Shown here piece by piece: positions 35,839 to 45,726 of a stretch of 64,000 bases of DNA. The translations under genes were made by a program, and so were the position numbers. How positions within the stretch are numbered: the first letter of the stretch is position 1; every line of letters starts with the position of its first letter. The stretch is from NCBI RefSeq assembly GCF_001632285.1, contig NZ_LWAH01000012.1:168060-232059 (forward strand), read 5' to 3'. This DNA comes from Moraxella catarrhalis. Lineage in GTDB: Bacteria > Pseudomonadota > Gammaproteobacteria > Pseudomonadales > Moraxellaceae. A model generated the notes under the pieces. The model worked only from the letters and a program-made list of their open reading frames with translations. It was not told where the DNA came from and ran no database searches.

Positions 35839-36184
35839 AACCAAACCACCGACCTGTTATTGACTTTATGGATAGAATTTGCATGTGTAATCATAAGGCT
35901 AATTTTATCCCAAACCATTAAAAATATAGTTTTTTTATCAAATTGTCAAGATTATCATGGATAAAATTTGTGTGATATGACCAATCTGCCACCAAAATAT
36001 TTTATTTTATCATCAATCTTATCAAAATACCTTTGATTCTATCAAACCTCTTAGATGAATGTCATATGATAATTAATTTTAAAATCATGTGTTATTTTGA
36101 AATGAATTGACTATAATATACTTATGATTTAAATCATATATATGATGAATTTAAATCAAAAATTTGGCGAGTAAGGATTTTTTG
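35839..36184. other. Divergent region between the LysM-SPOR gene and nnrS
   Basis: This 346-base region is strongly A/T-rich. It holds an FNR-type palindrome at 36125-36136 and a perfect TATAAT near 36112-36118. No gene is supported. An AAGGA at 36172-36176 is the ribosome binding site of nnrS. Confidence 0.6.
36125..36136. promoter_or_regulatory. FNR/DNR-type binding site upstream of nnrS
   Basis: TGAT-TTAA-ATCA is the core of the FNR-family consensus (TTGAT-N4-ATCAA), missing only the outer T/A pair. It lies 48 bases before the nnrS start codon. Control of nnrS by FNR-like or nitric-oxide-responsive CRP-family regulators is known in other bacteria. A clear -10 at the matching distance is not obvious. 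Confidence 0.5.
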
Positions 36185-37372
36185 ATGAATAAAATGCTTC
36201 CGAATCTGGCAGATCGAGCAATTTTTAATTTGGGTTTCCGAATATTTTTTGCAAGTGCGGCGGTATATGCTGTGATTAGTATGGTGCTTTGGCTATTTGT
36301 ATATCGTGGCGGCGTGTTTAGTGCCCATATGAGCATTGCACCGCAATATTGGCATGGTCATGAAATGGTTTTTGGCTACTCAATGGCAGTTGTGGCAGGA
36401 TTTTTATTGACCGCTGTTGGTAACTGGACAGGAAAAACCATGCCGAGCGGACAACAACTTTATCTTATTTGGTTGCCGTGGTTATTTGCACGCATTATTT
36501 TCATTGTTTTACCACAGTTTTTATGGCTAGGTGTATTGGCAGATATTGTATTTACGATTTTATTTTTAATAAGTATTACAAAGCCTGTGATAAAAACCAA
36601 ACAATGGCGACAAATGGGCATTTTATCAAAAATTATCCTAATGCTGATTGCAAATTTATTCTGTCTTGCAGCAACATTAGGCTGGCACATTGGTTGGTAT
36701 TATGCACTTTATTTAGGGGCTTTTGTGATTATCGGTCTTGTCCTTACCATAGGAAGGCGGGTAACGCCTTTTTTTATCTCACGGGGTGTGGGCTATGCGT
36801 TTGAACCACGCAATAATCACTACATCGATCGCATCAGCTTGATTAGTTTCGTGATTTTCTTCTTGCTTGAGGTTTTTGCCTCACAGCAGCTGCTTGCCAG
36901 TTTATGTGCGTTGGTTTGTGCATTAGTACAAGCTTGGCGGCTTCAAGGGTGGTATACGCGAGGGATTTGGAAAAAACCTTTGCTCTGGAGTATGTTTATT
37001 TCGATGGCCTGCATTGTATTTGGGCAGCTCATGTATTTTTTGCGAATTTTCCAATTTGGCATCACCAATTCATTAGCAATGCATATGATGGCAGTTGGCG
37101 GCATTGGCATACTCAGTCTTTCTATGATGGCACGCGTCAGCCTTGGACACTCAGGGCGTAGCATCCATCAACCACCAAAAACAGTGCCTTGGGCTATCAG
37201 TTTATTAAGCGTGGCAACAGTTTTTCGTGTGATTTTACCGTGGCTTATGCCACAACATCTGGTAATATGGATCATTCACACACAAATATTATGGTTGATA
37301 GCCTTTTTCTTGCTTAGCGTCAGCTACATGAATATATGGCGAACACCTCGTATTGATGGCAGAGCAGGATAG
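36185..37372 (+). CDS. nnrS: NnrS family haem-copper membrane protein
   Basis: The 395-residue protein has about twelve membrane segments and the NnrS features RIFFASAAVYAVISM, PQYWHGHEMVFGYSMAVVAGFLLTAVGNWTG, TIGRRVTPFFISRGVG and MMAVGGIGILSLSMMARVSLGHSGR. NnrS proteins bind haem and copper and protect against nitric oxide stress. ATG at 36185 is used, with AAGGA about nine bases upstream; the frame opens earlier with TTG. The FNR-type site upstream and the cytochrome c' gene 2.6 kb away fit a nitric oxide theme. It ends at a strong terminator. Confidence 0.9.
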   Translation: MNKMLPNLADRAIFNLGFRIFFASAAVYAVISMVLWLFVYRGGVFSAHMSIAPQYWHGHEMVFGYSMAVVAGFLLTAVGNWTGKTMPSGQQLYLIWLPWLFARIIFIVLPQFLWLGVLADIVFTILFLISITKPVIKTKQWRQMGILSKIILMLIANLFCLAATLGWHIGWYYALYLGAFVIIGLVLTIGRRVTPFFISRGVGYAFEPRNNHYIDRISLISFVIFFLLEVFASQQLLASLCALVCALVQAWRLQGWYTRGIWKKPLLWSMFISMACIVFGQLMYFLRIFQFGITNSLAMHMMAVGGIGILSLSMMARVSLGHSGRSIHQPPKTVPWAISLLSVATVFRVILPWLMPQHLVIWIIHTQILWLIAFFLLSVSYMNIWRTPRIDGRAG

Positions 37373-37386
37373 CATCACTATCTACC

Positions 37387-37424
37387 AAAATAATAGCGTA
37401 AATCTTGCATACGCTATTATTTTT
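37387..37424. terminator. Bidirectional terminator between nnrS and folC
   Basis: AAATAATAGCGTA and TACGCTATTATTT form a 13-bp perfect stem with an 8-base loop. A and T runs flank it, so it suits both convergent genes. Confidence 0.85.
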
Positions 37425-37500
37425 GGCATTATGATTACTGCCCAAAGCGATAACAATCACACTTGTCTAAATGACCAGTACATAAAAGCTGATTGATGTC

Positions 37501-38829
37501 CTAATACGGTCTGCCCAATAACGCCACCAAAGTTTCGCTGATGGTGTGAAAAGAGCCAAAAACCACAATCAAATCTTGGGTGCTGGCATCGGTTGAGACA
37601 CTTTGGGCAGCTTGTGCTAAATCTTGGTATATTTTAAGGTTTGATGGCTGGATATGCGTATGAACATGGCCCAAAAGCGTCTGTAAATCCATCGCACGAG
37701 GATGATTAATTGCGGCGACAGACCAATCATGGATGCTTATTTTTTTATCATCAAGGGCAGCTTTAATCACCTCAAGAACCGCATCAACATCTTTATCGCC
37801 CAACATTGAAAATATGACCTTAAGCTTAGCATCCGGATATATTTTTTTGTGTTTATGCCATTCATCAGCCCATTGTGCCAAAAAAAATCTTATCCCATGT
37901 GAATTATGTGCCACATCAAATATCCAATGCCGATCATTAATGATACGCCGATCAAATCGCCCTGCCAGTTGTACCTGATGAAGTCCGTCTATCACGCTAT
38001 CTAAATGAATTTTTATCCCACTTTCTAGCACTGCTGCAACAGCATTAACAGCATTTTGTAACGATAATTTTGGTTTGGGTAATTGTATGGTTAACGCTGC
38101 ATTTGAAAAAATCCATGTCTCACCTTGCTCCATATAATCATAATTGACACCCAGCTGATGCACATGCTTTGTCAAACGATTTGCAAGCTCATGCACACTA
38201 TTTGGTAGCTGCCTTGCACCCAAGATGACAGGAATATTTTCTCGAATGATACCTGCTTTTTCTTGACCGATACGCTCAATGTCATCACCCAACCAATCCA
38301 CATGGTCAATACCAATATTGGTAATCACTGCCACATCAGGATTGATGATATTAACCACATCCAATCGCCCACCAAGCCCAATTTCTAGTACCCAAACATC
38401 ACATTTTTTTTGATTAAAATGCCAAAATGCCGCCAAAGTCGTCATCTCAAAAAATGACAGCGTGACATTTTTGGCCACTCGTGCATTTTCTACCGCCTCA
38501 AACGCTGCCACCAAATCACTTTCACTAATTTCATTGCCATTAATACAAATGCGTTCTGTAAAAGATACCAAATGTGGCGACTGATACAGTGCTGTTTTTA
38601 GACCACAAGCTTCACAAATGGCAGCGATAGTTTTCGTGGTTGAGCCTTTGCCGTTGGTGCCTGCGACAGTAAAAATGATTGGTTTTTTGTCCGTCTGATC
38701 TTGTTGGGTCTTTATCGGGATAATGCCCAAATAACTTGCCACAGGCAGCACCCGCTCAAGCCCCATATCAATGGCAGACACATGAATGCCGCCAATATAT
38801 TCTAGCCACTGGCTTAAAGTTCTTGTCAT
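37501..38829 (-). CDS. folC: Dihydrofolate/folylpolyglutamate synthase
   Basis: The 442-residue protein has the ATP loop TVAGTNGKGSTTK, the FolC motifs YQSPHLVSFTERICING and WVLEIGLGGRLDVVNII, GIDHVDWLGDDIERIGQEKAGI, and the C-terminal FDVAHN. It joins glutamate to dihydropteroate and adds further glutamates to folates. ATG at 38829 is chosen because homologues begin with the TLSQWLEYIG helix; the open frame upstream has no homology. It follows accD and a DUF2059 gene on the same strand; accD-folC is an old gammaproteobacterial order. Confidence 0.93.
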   Translation of the reverse strand: MTRTLSQWLEYIGGIHVSAIDMGLERVLPVASYLGIIPIKTQQDQTDKKPIIFTVAGTNGKGSTTKTIAAICEACGLKTALYQSPHLVSFTERICINGNEISESDLVAAFEAVENARVAKNVTLSFFEMTTLAAFWHFNQKKCDVWVLEIGLGGRLDVVNIINPDVAVITNIGIDHVDWLGDDIERIGQEKAGIIRENIPVILGARQLPNSVHELANRLTKHVHQLGVNYDYMEQGETWIFSNAALTIQLPKPKLSLQNAVNAVAAVLESGIKIHLDSVIDGLHQVQLAGRFDRRIINDRHWIFDVAHNSHGIRFFLAQWADEWHKHKKIYPDAKLKVIFSMLGDKDVDAVLEVIKAALDDKKISIHDWSVAAINHPRAMDLQTLLGHVHTHIQPSNLKIYQDLAQAAQSVSTDASTQDLIVVFGSFHTISETLVALLGRPY

Positions 38830-38934
38830 AATTATGATTCCCAAATACTTTAGGCTATTGTACTTGGTTTGGTGGGCTTTTAAAACAAAAATCACTCAGG
38901 GTTGGAGGATTTTATTCAAGGCAGTAGTGTGACT

Positions 38935-39492
38935 TTATTTTTCAAAAATTTGATGTAATTGCGGGAACAATTTATCATATATCGCTTCAAGCTCTTCTTT
39001 GGGCGTACCCAATTCATCCATCTCCATGACGATATTTGATAAGCTATTTATGAGATCTCGATTAAACGCCATTTGTTTTTTGTGTATACTTTTACCTATT
39101 GGTGAACTATAAAACTCAATCAAAGCATCCATCTGTTGTTGCGTGAAATGCTGTTTTACCGTCTTATTAAATACTTGTTGCACTTTCTGATAAAAGTGTG
39201 GGTTTTCAGAAACTCGTTCGGCGGGTTGCTTAAGCATATCTTCAATTAGCTGATCGGCAGCGGCAATTTGTTCAGCCGTGGCATCAGGATAAGCTTTTTT
39301 AATGGATAATAAGATTCTTGTTTTAGCAGAGTTGATATAGCCAATTACCACGCCTTGCTCAAAATCATTTTTAAAATCAGTAATCCGCGCCCACTGAGCG
39401 ATCGATTCATCGCTGGGCGTTTGTGCGTATGTATTTTGACTTAATAAACCCAAACTTAATAAGCTTACCATCATAGCCATTTTTATATGCAT
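38935..39492 (-). CDS. Exported DUF2059 protein
   Basis: The 185-residue protein has a signal peptide (MHIKMAMMVSLLSLGLL, cleavage near NTYA). An all-helical C-terminal domain carries KQHFTQQQMDALIEFYSSPIGKSIHKKQ, the core of DUF2059. Function of the family is unknown; members are periplasmic. ATG at 39492 has GGAG six bases upstream; an ATG at 39504 would overlap that site. It is inserted between accD and folC, usually adjacent genes. Confidence 0.8.
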   Translation of the reverse strand: MHIKMAMMVSLLSLGLLSQNTYAQTPSDESIAQWARITDFKNDFEQGVVIGYINSAKTRILLSIKKAYPDATAEQIAAADQLIEDMLKQPAERVSENPHFYQKVQQVFNKTVKQHFTQQQMDALIEFYSSPIGKSIHKKQMAFNRDLINSLSNIVMEMDELGTPKEELEAIYDKLFPQLHQIFEK

Positions 39493-39570
39493 AAGATTCT
39501 CCATAACCAGTTTTCATTTACAAATAAGAAGTAATTCTATCAAGATACAATTCATTATTCAAGATGATCT

Positions 39571-39607
39571 TTTGATAATAAAAAAGACGCCCACAAAGCG
39601 TCTTTAA
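39571..39607 (-). terminator. Terminator of accD
   Basis: On the minus strand AAAGACGC and GCGTCTTT pair around TTTGTGG, followed by a TTTTATTAT run. It separates accD from the DUF2059 and folC genes. Confidence 0.8.
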
Positions 39608-39628
39608 TGCATCAAATTTAAGTGAAGG

Positions 39629-40510
39629 CTAAACGGCAGATTTTGTTAGTTTTGCTAAAATACGATGCGTGGTATTGATAAGCTCATGGCGATGCACCAC
39701 CATATCCACCGTACCTTTTTCAAGCAAAAACTCAGCACGCTGAAAAGGCTCACCCAGCACTTCTCGCACAGTCTGCTCAATCACTCGCTTACCTGCAAAG
39801 CCAATCATTGCTTTAGGTTCGGCGATATGTACATCGCCAAGCATTGCCAAAGATGCTGTCACACCACCATAGACAGGGTTGGTCAAAATAACCACATAAG
39901 GTACGCCTGCCAGCCTCAATCTTTCAATAGCTGCTGAAGTGCGGGCCATTTGCATCAGTGATAATAAGCCTTCTTGCATACGAGCCCCACCTGAGGCAGC
40001 AAAGCATACCAAAGGCTTGTTCTCTGTCAAGGCTTTTTCGGCGGCTTGTACAAAGCGGTCGCCCACGACAGAACCCATCGAACCGCCCATAAACCGAAAA
40101 TCAAACGCACAAGCAATGATATCCAAATGTTTAAGCTTGCCTGCCATGACCACCAAGCCTTCAGACTCACCCGTCTTATTTTGAGCTTCTTTCATACGTT
40201 CAGGATATGGCTTAGAATCAATAAAATTTAATGGGTTGCCTGTTATAAATTCTTGACCAAGCTCTGTTTCTACACTACTTAAAAACCACTCCAAACGCTG
40301 GCGAGCCGTCATGGTCAAATGATGATCACATTCAGGGCATACATACTGATTTAAGATTAATGCGGTATTGGTAATCAGTGCATGGCAGTTTGGGCATTCG
40401 GTTGATGGCTCAGTTTCAACAGCCGTTAGTGTCGGAACGGTTGTGCGTTTAACGCCCGGTACTTCACGCTTTAGCCAAATAACTGGCTCTGTCGGTTGGG
40501 TTTGACTCAT
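39629..40510 (-). CDS. accD: Acetyl-CoA carboxylase carboxyltransferase subunit beta
   Basis: The 293-residue protein has the four-Cys zinc domain (CPNCHALI, CPECDHH) near residues 38-60. The carboxyltransferase core follows with FRFMGGSMGSVVGDRF, CFAASGGARMQEGLLSLMQMA, TNPVYGGVTASLAMLGDVHIAEP and IGFAGKRVIEQTV. With AccA it transfers the carboxyl group from biotin to acetyl-CoA, making malonyl-CoA for fatty-acid synthesis. AAGGA precedes the ATG. It follows trpA on the same strand after a 208-base gap, so it may have its own promoter. Confidence 0.96.
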   Translation of the reverse strand: MSQTQPTEPVIWLKREVPGVKRTTVPTLTAVETEPSTECPNCHALITNTALILNQYVCPECDHHLTMTARQRLEWFLSSVETELGQEFITGNPLNFIDSKPYPERMKEAQNKTGESEGLVVMAGKLKHLDIIACAFDFRFMGGSMGSVVGDRFVQAAEKALTENKPLVCFAASGGARMQEGLLSLMQMARTSAAIERLRLAGVPYVVILTNPVYGGVTASLAMLGDVHIAEPKAMIGFAGKRVIEQTVREVLGEPFQRAEFLLEKGTVDMVVHRHELINTTHRILAKLTKSAV

Positions 40511-40718
40511 AATTCATCCTTTAAACATACTTGGGTATCCACCCAATACGGCATATAGTTTACACTTGTAAATTAATTTTGGCAAACACTATTTACCCAA
40601 TCACTCTTTGGTCTTATGATGCATTTATTATAAACCAAACTCATCAACCAAACTTTGTAAATTTTTGGCACCACTTAATCATGATAAAACTAAATAACTT
40701 GTTAAAGTTAATTTAATA

Positions 40719-41561
40719 TTAATTGGTACTTGATGTAAGCTCGTCAAGTGATTTTCTAAGCTCATCCATTTTGTTTAATAACCCAGCCTTGGCTTGCTGA
40801 ATTTTTTGTTCATCATGACCACAATCAGCAAAATGCTTGACCAATTCAGACCCAACAATGATGCCATCAGCAACCGCACCCAATGCCTTGGCTGAATCAC
40901 CATCACGAATCCCAAAGCCCACACACACAGGTATTGTGGTTTGTTGCTTAATTTTTGCTACCTGCTCACGCACGGCTGCGACATCAAGCGCACCTGAACC
41001 TGTGACACCTTTGAGTGATACATAATAAATAAACCCACTACAGTTTTCGATAACCTTGGTACGGCGATCTGATTTTGTGGTTGGTGCCAGCAAAAAAATT
41101 TGATTCATGGGATGATCGGTACGCTCGGTCAGTGATTTTGCATAGCCATCTGCTTCGTTGGGCGGTAAATCCACCATCAAAATTGCATCAACGCCAGCAT
41201 CAGCACACAAATTAGCAAAATTATCATAACCAATGATTTCAACAGGGTTTAAATAACCCATGACTAAAACAGGCGTTGTTTGGTTGGTTTGACGAAATTT
41301 AGCAATCATATTTAGTGCATCACGAGTGCTAACGCCTGCCGCCAATGCTCTTTCGGCAGCATGGGCAATGATGGGACCATCTGCCATCGGGTCGCTAAAA
41401 GGCAACCCCACCTCAATAATATCCGCACCATGCTCAACAAGCTTATGCATTAAATCAACCGTCACATCAGGACATGGGTCGCCTGCCATGATATAAGGAA
41501 TCAGGGCTTTTTTGCCCGCTTGACGCAATGTCTCAAAAGTCATTTCAATTCTTGTTTTCAT
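40719..41561 (-). CDS. trpA: Tryptophan synthase alpha subunit
   Basis: The 280-residue protein shows LIPYIMAGDPCPDVT, the catalytic Glu and Asp in DIIEVGLPFSDPMADGP, VMGYLNPVEIIGYDNF, LPPNEADGY, YYVSLKGVTGS and PVCVGFGIRDGDSA. It cleaves indole-glycerol phosphate and passes indole to TrpB. ATG at 41561 is used because the ribosome binding site spacing is better than for the ATG just before it. It follows trpB after 42 bases. Confidence 0.95.
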   Translation of the reverse strand: MKTRIEMTFETLRQAGKKALIPYIMAGDPCPDVTVDLMHKLVEHGADIIEVGLPFSDPMADGPIIAHAAERALAAGVSTRDALNMIAKFRQTNQTTPVLVMGYLNPVEIIGYDNFANLCADAGVDAILMVDLPPNEADGYAKSLTERTDHPMNQIFLLAPTTKSDRRTKVIENCSGFIYYVSLKGVTGSGALDVAAVREQVAKIKQQTTIPVCVGFGIRDGDSAKALGAVADGIIVGSELVKHFADCGHDEQKIQQAKAGLLNKMDELRKSLDELTSSTN

Positions 41562-41603
41562 CATATTCTCATCAAATCATTCGCTATCGGTCGCTTGGGT
41601 GGC

Positions 41604-42818
41604 TTAATCAATTTGCATGCCATCTTTTGCCATAACCGTATGTAAATCTTTATCACCACGACCTGACATATTAATAATCATTGATTGCTCAGGCTTCATG
41701 GTCGCCGCCAATTTTAGCCCATAAGCTACCGCATGTGAGCTTTCAAGTGCTGGAATGATACCCTCCTTTGAAGTCACTTCTTTAAAGGCGTGTAATGCCT
41801 CGTCATCCGTTACACCGACATAATGAACACGCTCAATATCTTTTAAAAAGCTGTGTTCAGGGCCAACACCTGGATAATCTAAACCTGCCGAAATCGAATG
41901 CGTACCTAGAATTTGACCATCATCATCTGCCATTAGATAAGTTCGGTTGCCGTGCAATACACCGACACGCCCAGCCTGCAAAGGAGCGGCGTGATTGGGT
42001 GTATCAATGCCTAACCCATTGGCTTCCACACCATACATCACCACCTCATGATCATTTAAAAAATCATAAAATAGCCCAATGGCATTGGAACCGCCACCAA
42101 CACATGCAACCAATGCATCAGGCAAGCGGCCTGTTTTTTGTAAATGTTGTATGCGTGCCTCACGACCAATAATCGCCTGAAAATCACGCACAAGCATCGG
42201 ATATGGGTGCGGGCCTGCGACTGTACCAATGATATAATAAGTGGTGTCAACATTTGCCACCCAATCACGCATCGCCTCATTCATGGCATCTTTTAAGGTG
42301 CGAGAACCTGAAGTAACAGGCACAACAGTTGCCCCCAAAAGGCGCATGCGATATACATTCATCTTTTGACGCTCAACATCATCTGCACCCATATAAACCA
42401 CGCATTCCAAGCCAAGGCGTGCGGCAATGGTAGCGGTTGCAACGCCATGTTGTCCTGCACCTGTTTCAGCGATAATGCGTTTTTTGCCCACCAGTTTGGC
42501 GAGCAATGCTTGACCGATGGTATTATTGACTTTATGGGCACCTGTATGGTTTAAATCCTCACGCTTAAAAAAAATCTGAGCGCCACCAACTTGTTGGGTC
42601 AAGCGTTCAGCAAAATATAGCGGTGTCGGACGACCAACATAGTCCGTTAAATCCGCCATAAATTCATCCCAAAACTTAGGGTCAGCTTTGGCAGTTTGAT
42701 AAATTTCGTCAAGCTCTTCAAGTGCCGCCATCAAAGTTTCGGACACAAAACGACCACCGTGTCTACCAAAATATCCATTGATATCAGGATATTGTCCAAA
42801 CTTAAATTGTGTTGTCAT
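41604..42818 (-). CDS. trpB: Tryptophan synthase beta subunit
   Basis: The 404-residue enzyme has [21 protein letters not shown], the PLP lysine in [40 protein letters not shown] and the C-terminal [10 protein letters not shown]. It condenses indole with serine. The ATG at 42818 has AAAGGG upstream. It lies between trpF and trpA, the arrangement seen in many gammaproteobacteria without a full trp operon. Confidence 0.97.
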   Translation of the reverse strand: MTTQFKFGQYPDINGYFGRHGGRFVSETLMAALEELDEIYQTAKADPKFWDEFMADLTDYVGRPTPLYFAERLTQQVGGAQIFFKREDLNHTGAHKVNNTIGQALLAKLVGKKRIIAETGAGQHGVATATIAARLGLECVVYMGADDVERQKMNVYRMRLLGATVVPVTSGSRTLKDAMNEAMRDWVANVDTTYYIIGTVAGPHPYPMLVRDFQAIIGREARIQHLQKTGRLPDALVACVGGGSNAIGLFYDFLNDHEVVMYGVEANGLGIDTPNHAAPLQAGRVGVLHGNRTYLMADDDGQILGTHSISAGLDYPGVGPEHSFLKDIERVHYVGVTDDEALHAFKEVTSKEGIIPALESSHAVAYGLKLAATMKPEQSMIINMSGRGDKDLHTVMAKDGMQID

Positions 42819-42946
42819 ATATTGCCCTTTTTAATCGTTTAAATTAGGTGTTATTCAATTTAAATATCTCATGCAATCGCAAGTTTTGCATAGGTTTGAG
42901 CAGATTGATACCACCAATCCAGCCACCATCTATTTTCAAGCAAAAT

Positions 42947-43582
42947 CTATCTAACCGCTTCAATAAAAGCTTTCATTTTATCAAAATCTTTGATGCCCTT
43001 GGCTAATTCGATGCCACCGCTAACATCCACTGCATAAATTGGCAATTGCCGAGTTAGTGCAACATTGTTAGGCGTCAAGCCACCCGCTAAAATAATCGGT
43101 AATGATGACTGTTTTGGAATAATTGACCAGTCAAAACGCTCGCCTGTACCACCAAATTTATCAGCGTGATAAGCATCCAGTAAAATCGATGCAGCACCTT
43201 TGGCATGATAATCATCGATAATCTTTTGAATACCCTTGGCGTCATAGCGTAATGCATCAACACGCACGGCTTTAATCCAACGCTTATTTACAAGTGCCGC
43301 CTGCCGTTGGCATTCATCCGCCGTTTCATCGCCATGAAACTGAATGATATCAAAGCTGACTGCTTGGGCAATTTTAATCAGCATATCATCATCGATATTT
43401 ACCACAAGGGCAACAACACTGACAAACGCAGGAATATTTGCCACAAGCTGTTTGGCTTGTAAGACATCAACCGCTCTGGGGCTGGGTGGATAAAATACCA
43501 GTCCAATCGCATCAGCCCCTGCACAAACAGCAGCACTGACATCTTGAGGGCGTGTTAAACCACAAAATTTGACTTGTTTCAT
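42947..43582 (-). CDS. trpF: Phosphoribosylanthranilate isomerase
   Basis: The 211-residue TIM barrel starts VKFCGLTRPQDVSAAVCAGA (active Cys), then FYPPSPRAV, QFHGDE, LLDAYHADKFGGTGERFDWS (active Asp) and LAGGLTPNNV, VDVSGGIE. It converts phosphoribosylanthranilate to the ribulose form in tryptophan synthesis. AAGG precedes the ATG. It heads the trpF-trpB-trpA run and is divergent from proS. Confidence 0.95.
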   Translation of the reverse strand: MKQVKFCGLTRPQDVSAAVCAGADAIGLVFYPPSPRAVDVLQAKQLVANIPAFVSVVALVVNIDDDMLIKIAQAVSFDIIQFHGDETADECQRQAALVNKRWIKAVRVDALRYDAKGIQKIIDDYHAKGAASILLDAYHADKFGGTGERFDWSIIPKQSSLPIILAGGLTPNNVALTRQLPIYAVDVSGGIELAKGIKDFDKMKAFIEAVR

Positions 43583-43926
43583 ATCACCTTAATCACGCAA
43601 TCAGCCAAACACATTTGACAGCTGAAAATAATAAGTGCTTAAAATACCACAAAAGCTTACAAATGTATGCAAAATCAACAAAAATTTGTTGCATATTATC
43701 TAAGATTTACCGTAATATAAGTCATTGAATGCTGATTTTTGAAGTGCCATGCGTTGATTGTATGATCTTTTCATCAAATTGGCTGAATCAGGTAAACTTT
43801 TATTGTCATTTTTATCACACTTTATTGGATAAAATCCAGTAAATACACCTTAATTTTAAATCAAATTATCAATTATCTTGTTTAAATTATCTTGTTTAAA
43901 TTATTTCATCTTATAAGAGTTATTTT
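43583..43926. other. trpF-proS divergent intergenic region
   Basis: This 344-base, very A/T-rich region should hold two promoters. A short tandem repeat lies at 43871-43904, just before the proS start. No trp leader peptide, attenuator or T-box was seen. Confidence 0.6.
43871..43904 (+). repeat. 14-bp tandem repeat before proS
   Basis: AATTATCTTGTTTA occurs at 43871-43884 and 43885-43898, with a partial third copy. It lies in the likely leader of proS. Confidence 0.75.
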
Positions 43927-45645
43927 ATGAAAGCTAGCCAATTTATATTTGCCACTTTAAAAGAAACACCCAATGATGCCGATATTGCCTCAAGCCAGCT
44001 GATGCTTCGTGCAGGTCTGATTCGTAAGCTTGCCTCAGGGTTGTATGTTTGGATGCCGATGGGGTTGCGTGTACTAAAACGCGTTGAGCGTATTGTCCGA
44101 GAGGAAATGGAGAAAATCGATAGTCAAGAGCTTTTGATGCCAGTTACCCAGCCAGGAGAGCTGTGGCATGAATCTGGACGCTGGGAGGATTACGGTGCTG
44201 AGCTTTTAAGATTCAAAGACCGTCACAGCCGTGATTTTGTGCTAGGGCCGACACACGAAGAGGTCATTACTGATATTGCACGCAATGAGCTTAAAAGCTA
44301 CAAGCAGCTGCCGATTACCTTTTATCAGATTCAAACCAAATTCCGTGATGAAATCCGTCCTCGTTTTGGTGTGATGCGTGCGCGTGAATTTACCATGAAA
44401 GATGCGTATTCTTTTCATATTGATAAAGAATCGCTCGCCAACACTTATCAAGACATGTACGATGCCTACAACCGCATTTTTACACGCTTAGGATTAAATT
44501 TTCGAGCCGTACAAGCAGATACAGGCTCGATTGGTGGCTTTGCGTCACATGAGTTTCATGTGTTGGCAGACAGCGGTGAAGATGATATTGCGTTCTCAAG
44601 CGATTCTGATTTTGCTGCCAATATAGAGCTTGCCGAGGCGGTTTGTTATGATAAGCGAGCAGCACCAACACAAGCACGCACCGATGTGGATACACCAAAT
44701 ATGACCACATGTGAAGCGGTTGCCGAGCACCTAAATATTCCTCTCAGCCAAACCGTCAAAACACTGATTGTCAAAGGTCGTCATAGCCAAGATAATCCAG
44801 AAGCACCCAAATTTATTGCTTTGGTTTTACGAGGTGACCACACGCTCAATGAAATCAAGGCTGAAAAAATTGCCGATGCTCATACGCCTTTGACGATGGC
44901 AACCGAAGATGAACTCAAAGAAATTGGACTTATCAAAGGCTATATCAGTACCGATTTGCAGCTGCCTGTTTATGTCGATCGTGCGGCGGCGGCATTATCT
45001 GACTTTGTGTCAGGTGCAAATATTGAACACAAACATACCACAGGCATGAACTGGGATCGTGATGCCACCATCACGCAAATTGTTGATATTCGTAATGTCG
45101 TTGATGGTGATCCTTCTCCTGATGGTAACGGTGTCATTAGCATCAAGCGAGGGATTGAGGTGGGTCATATTTTCCAGCTTGGGGATAAATATTCAAAAGC
45201 CCTAAACTGCTCTGTCCTTGGAAAAGAAGGCAAACCTGTCACTTTGATGATGGGTTGCTACGGTATTGGTGTCAGCCGTATCATCGCCGCTGCCATTGAA
45301 CAAAATCATGATGATAATGGCATCATTTGGGCAGAACCAGAAGACAAGGCTGATAGCATCGCTCCTTTTTATGTTGCCATCGTACCGATGAAATCCAAAG
45401 ATGGCGATGCGGAAGCTAAGGCCCAATCGCTATACCAAACCCTAAAATCTCGAGGTATTAATGTATTACTTGATGACCGTGATGAGCGAGCAGGAGTCAA
45501 ATTTGCTGACCTTGAATTGATTGGTATTCCGCATCGTATTGTAGTTTCACAAAGAAATCTTGCCGAAAATAAATACGAATACACCAACCGAGCCACAGGT
45601 GATCAGCAAATGCTAAGCCTAGATGAACTATTGGCATTATTTTAA
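43927..45645 (+). CDS. proS: Prolyl-tRNA synthetase (bacterial type, with editing domain)
   Basis: The 572-residue class II enzyme shows [59 protein letters not shown] and [11 protein letters not shown]. An inserted editing domain at about 235-390 ([18 protein letters not shown]) is present, and an anticodon-binding C-terminus follows. It charges tRNA-Pro and removes Ala-tRNA-Pro. A GAG lies before the ATG. A terminator at 45671-45699 follows. Confidence 0.97.
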   Translation: MKASQFIFATLKETPNDADIASSQLMLRAGLIRKLASGLYVWMPMGLRVLKRVERIVREEMEKIDSQELLMPVTQPGELWHESGRWEDYGAELLRFKDRHSRDFVLGPTHEEVITDIARNELKSYKQLPITFYQIQTKFRDEIRPRFGVMRAREFTMKDAYSFHIDKESLANTYQDMYDAYNRIFTRLGLNFRAVQADTGSIGGFASHEFHVLADSGEDDIAFSSDSDFAANIELAEAVCYDKRAAPTQARTDVDTPNMTTCEAVAEHLNIPLSQTVKTLIVKGRHSQDNPEAPKFIALVLRGDHTLNEIKAEKIADAHTPLTMATEDELKEIGLIKGYISTDLQLPVYVDRAAAALSDFVSGANIEHKHTTGMNWDRDATITQIVDIRNVVDGDPSPDGNGVISIKRGIEVGHIFQLGDKYSKALNCSVLGKEGKPVTLMMGCYGIGVSRIIAAAIEQNHDDNGIIWAEPEDKADSIAPFYVAIVPMKSKDGDAEAKAQSLYQTLKSRGINVLLDDRDERAGVKFADLELIGIPHRIVVSQRNLAENKYEYTNRATGDQQMLSLDELLALF

Positions 45646-45670
45646 TTTAAATCATAAAATCAGTGCTATA

Positions 45671-45699
45671 AAAAACCTTGTCATAAAGACAAGGTTTTT
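45671..45699. terminator. Bidirectional terminator between proS and queF
   Basis: AAAAACCTTGTC and GACAAGGTTTTT form a 12-bp perfect stem around ATAAA. It lies between convergent genes. Confidence 0.85.
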
Positions 45700-45726
45700 G
45701 AATAATTTAGCAAATTTATCCATCAT

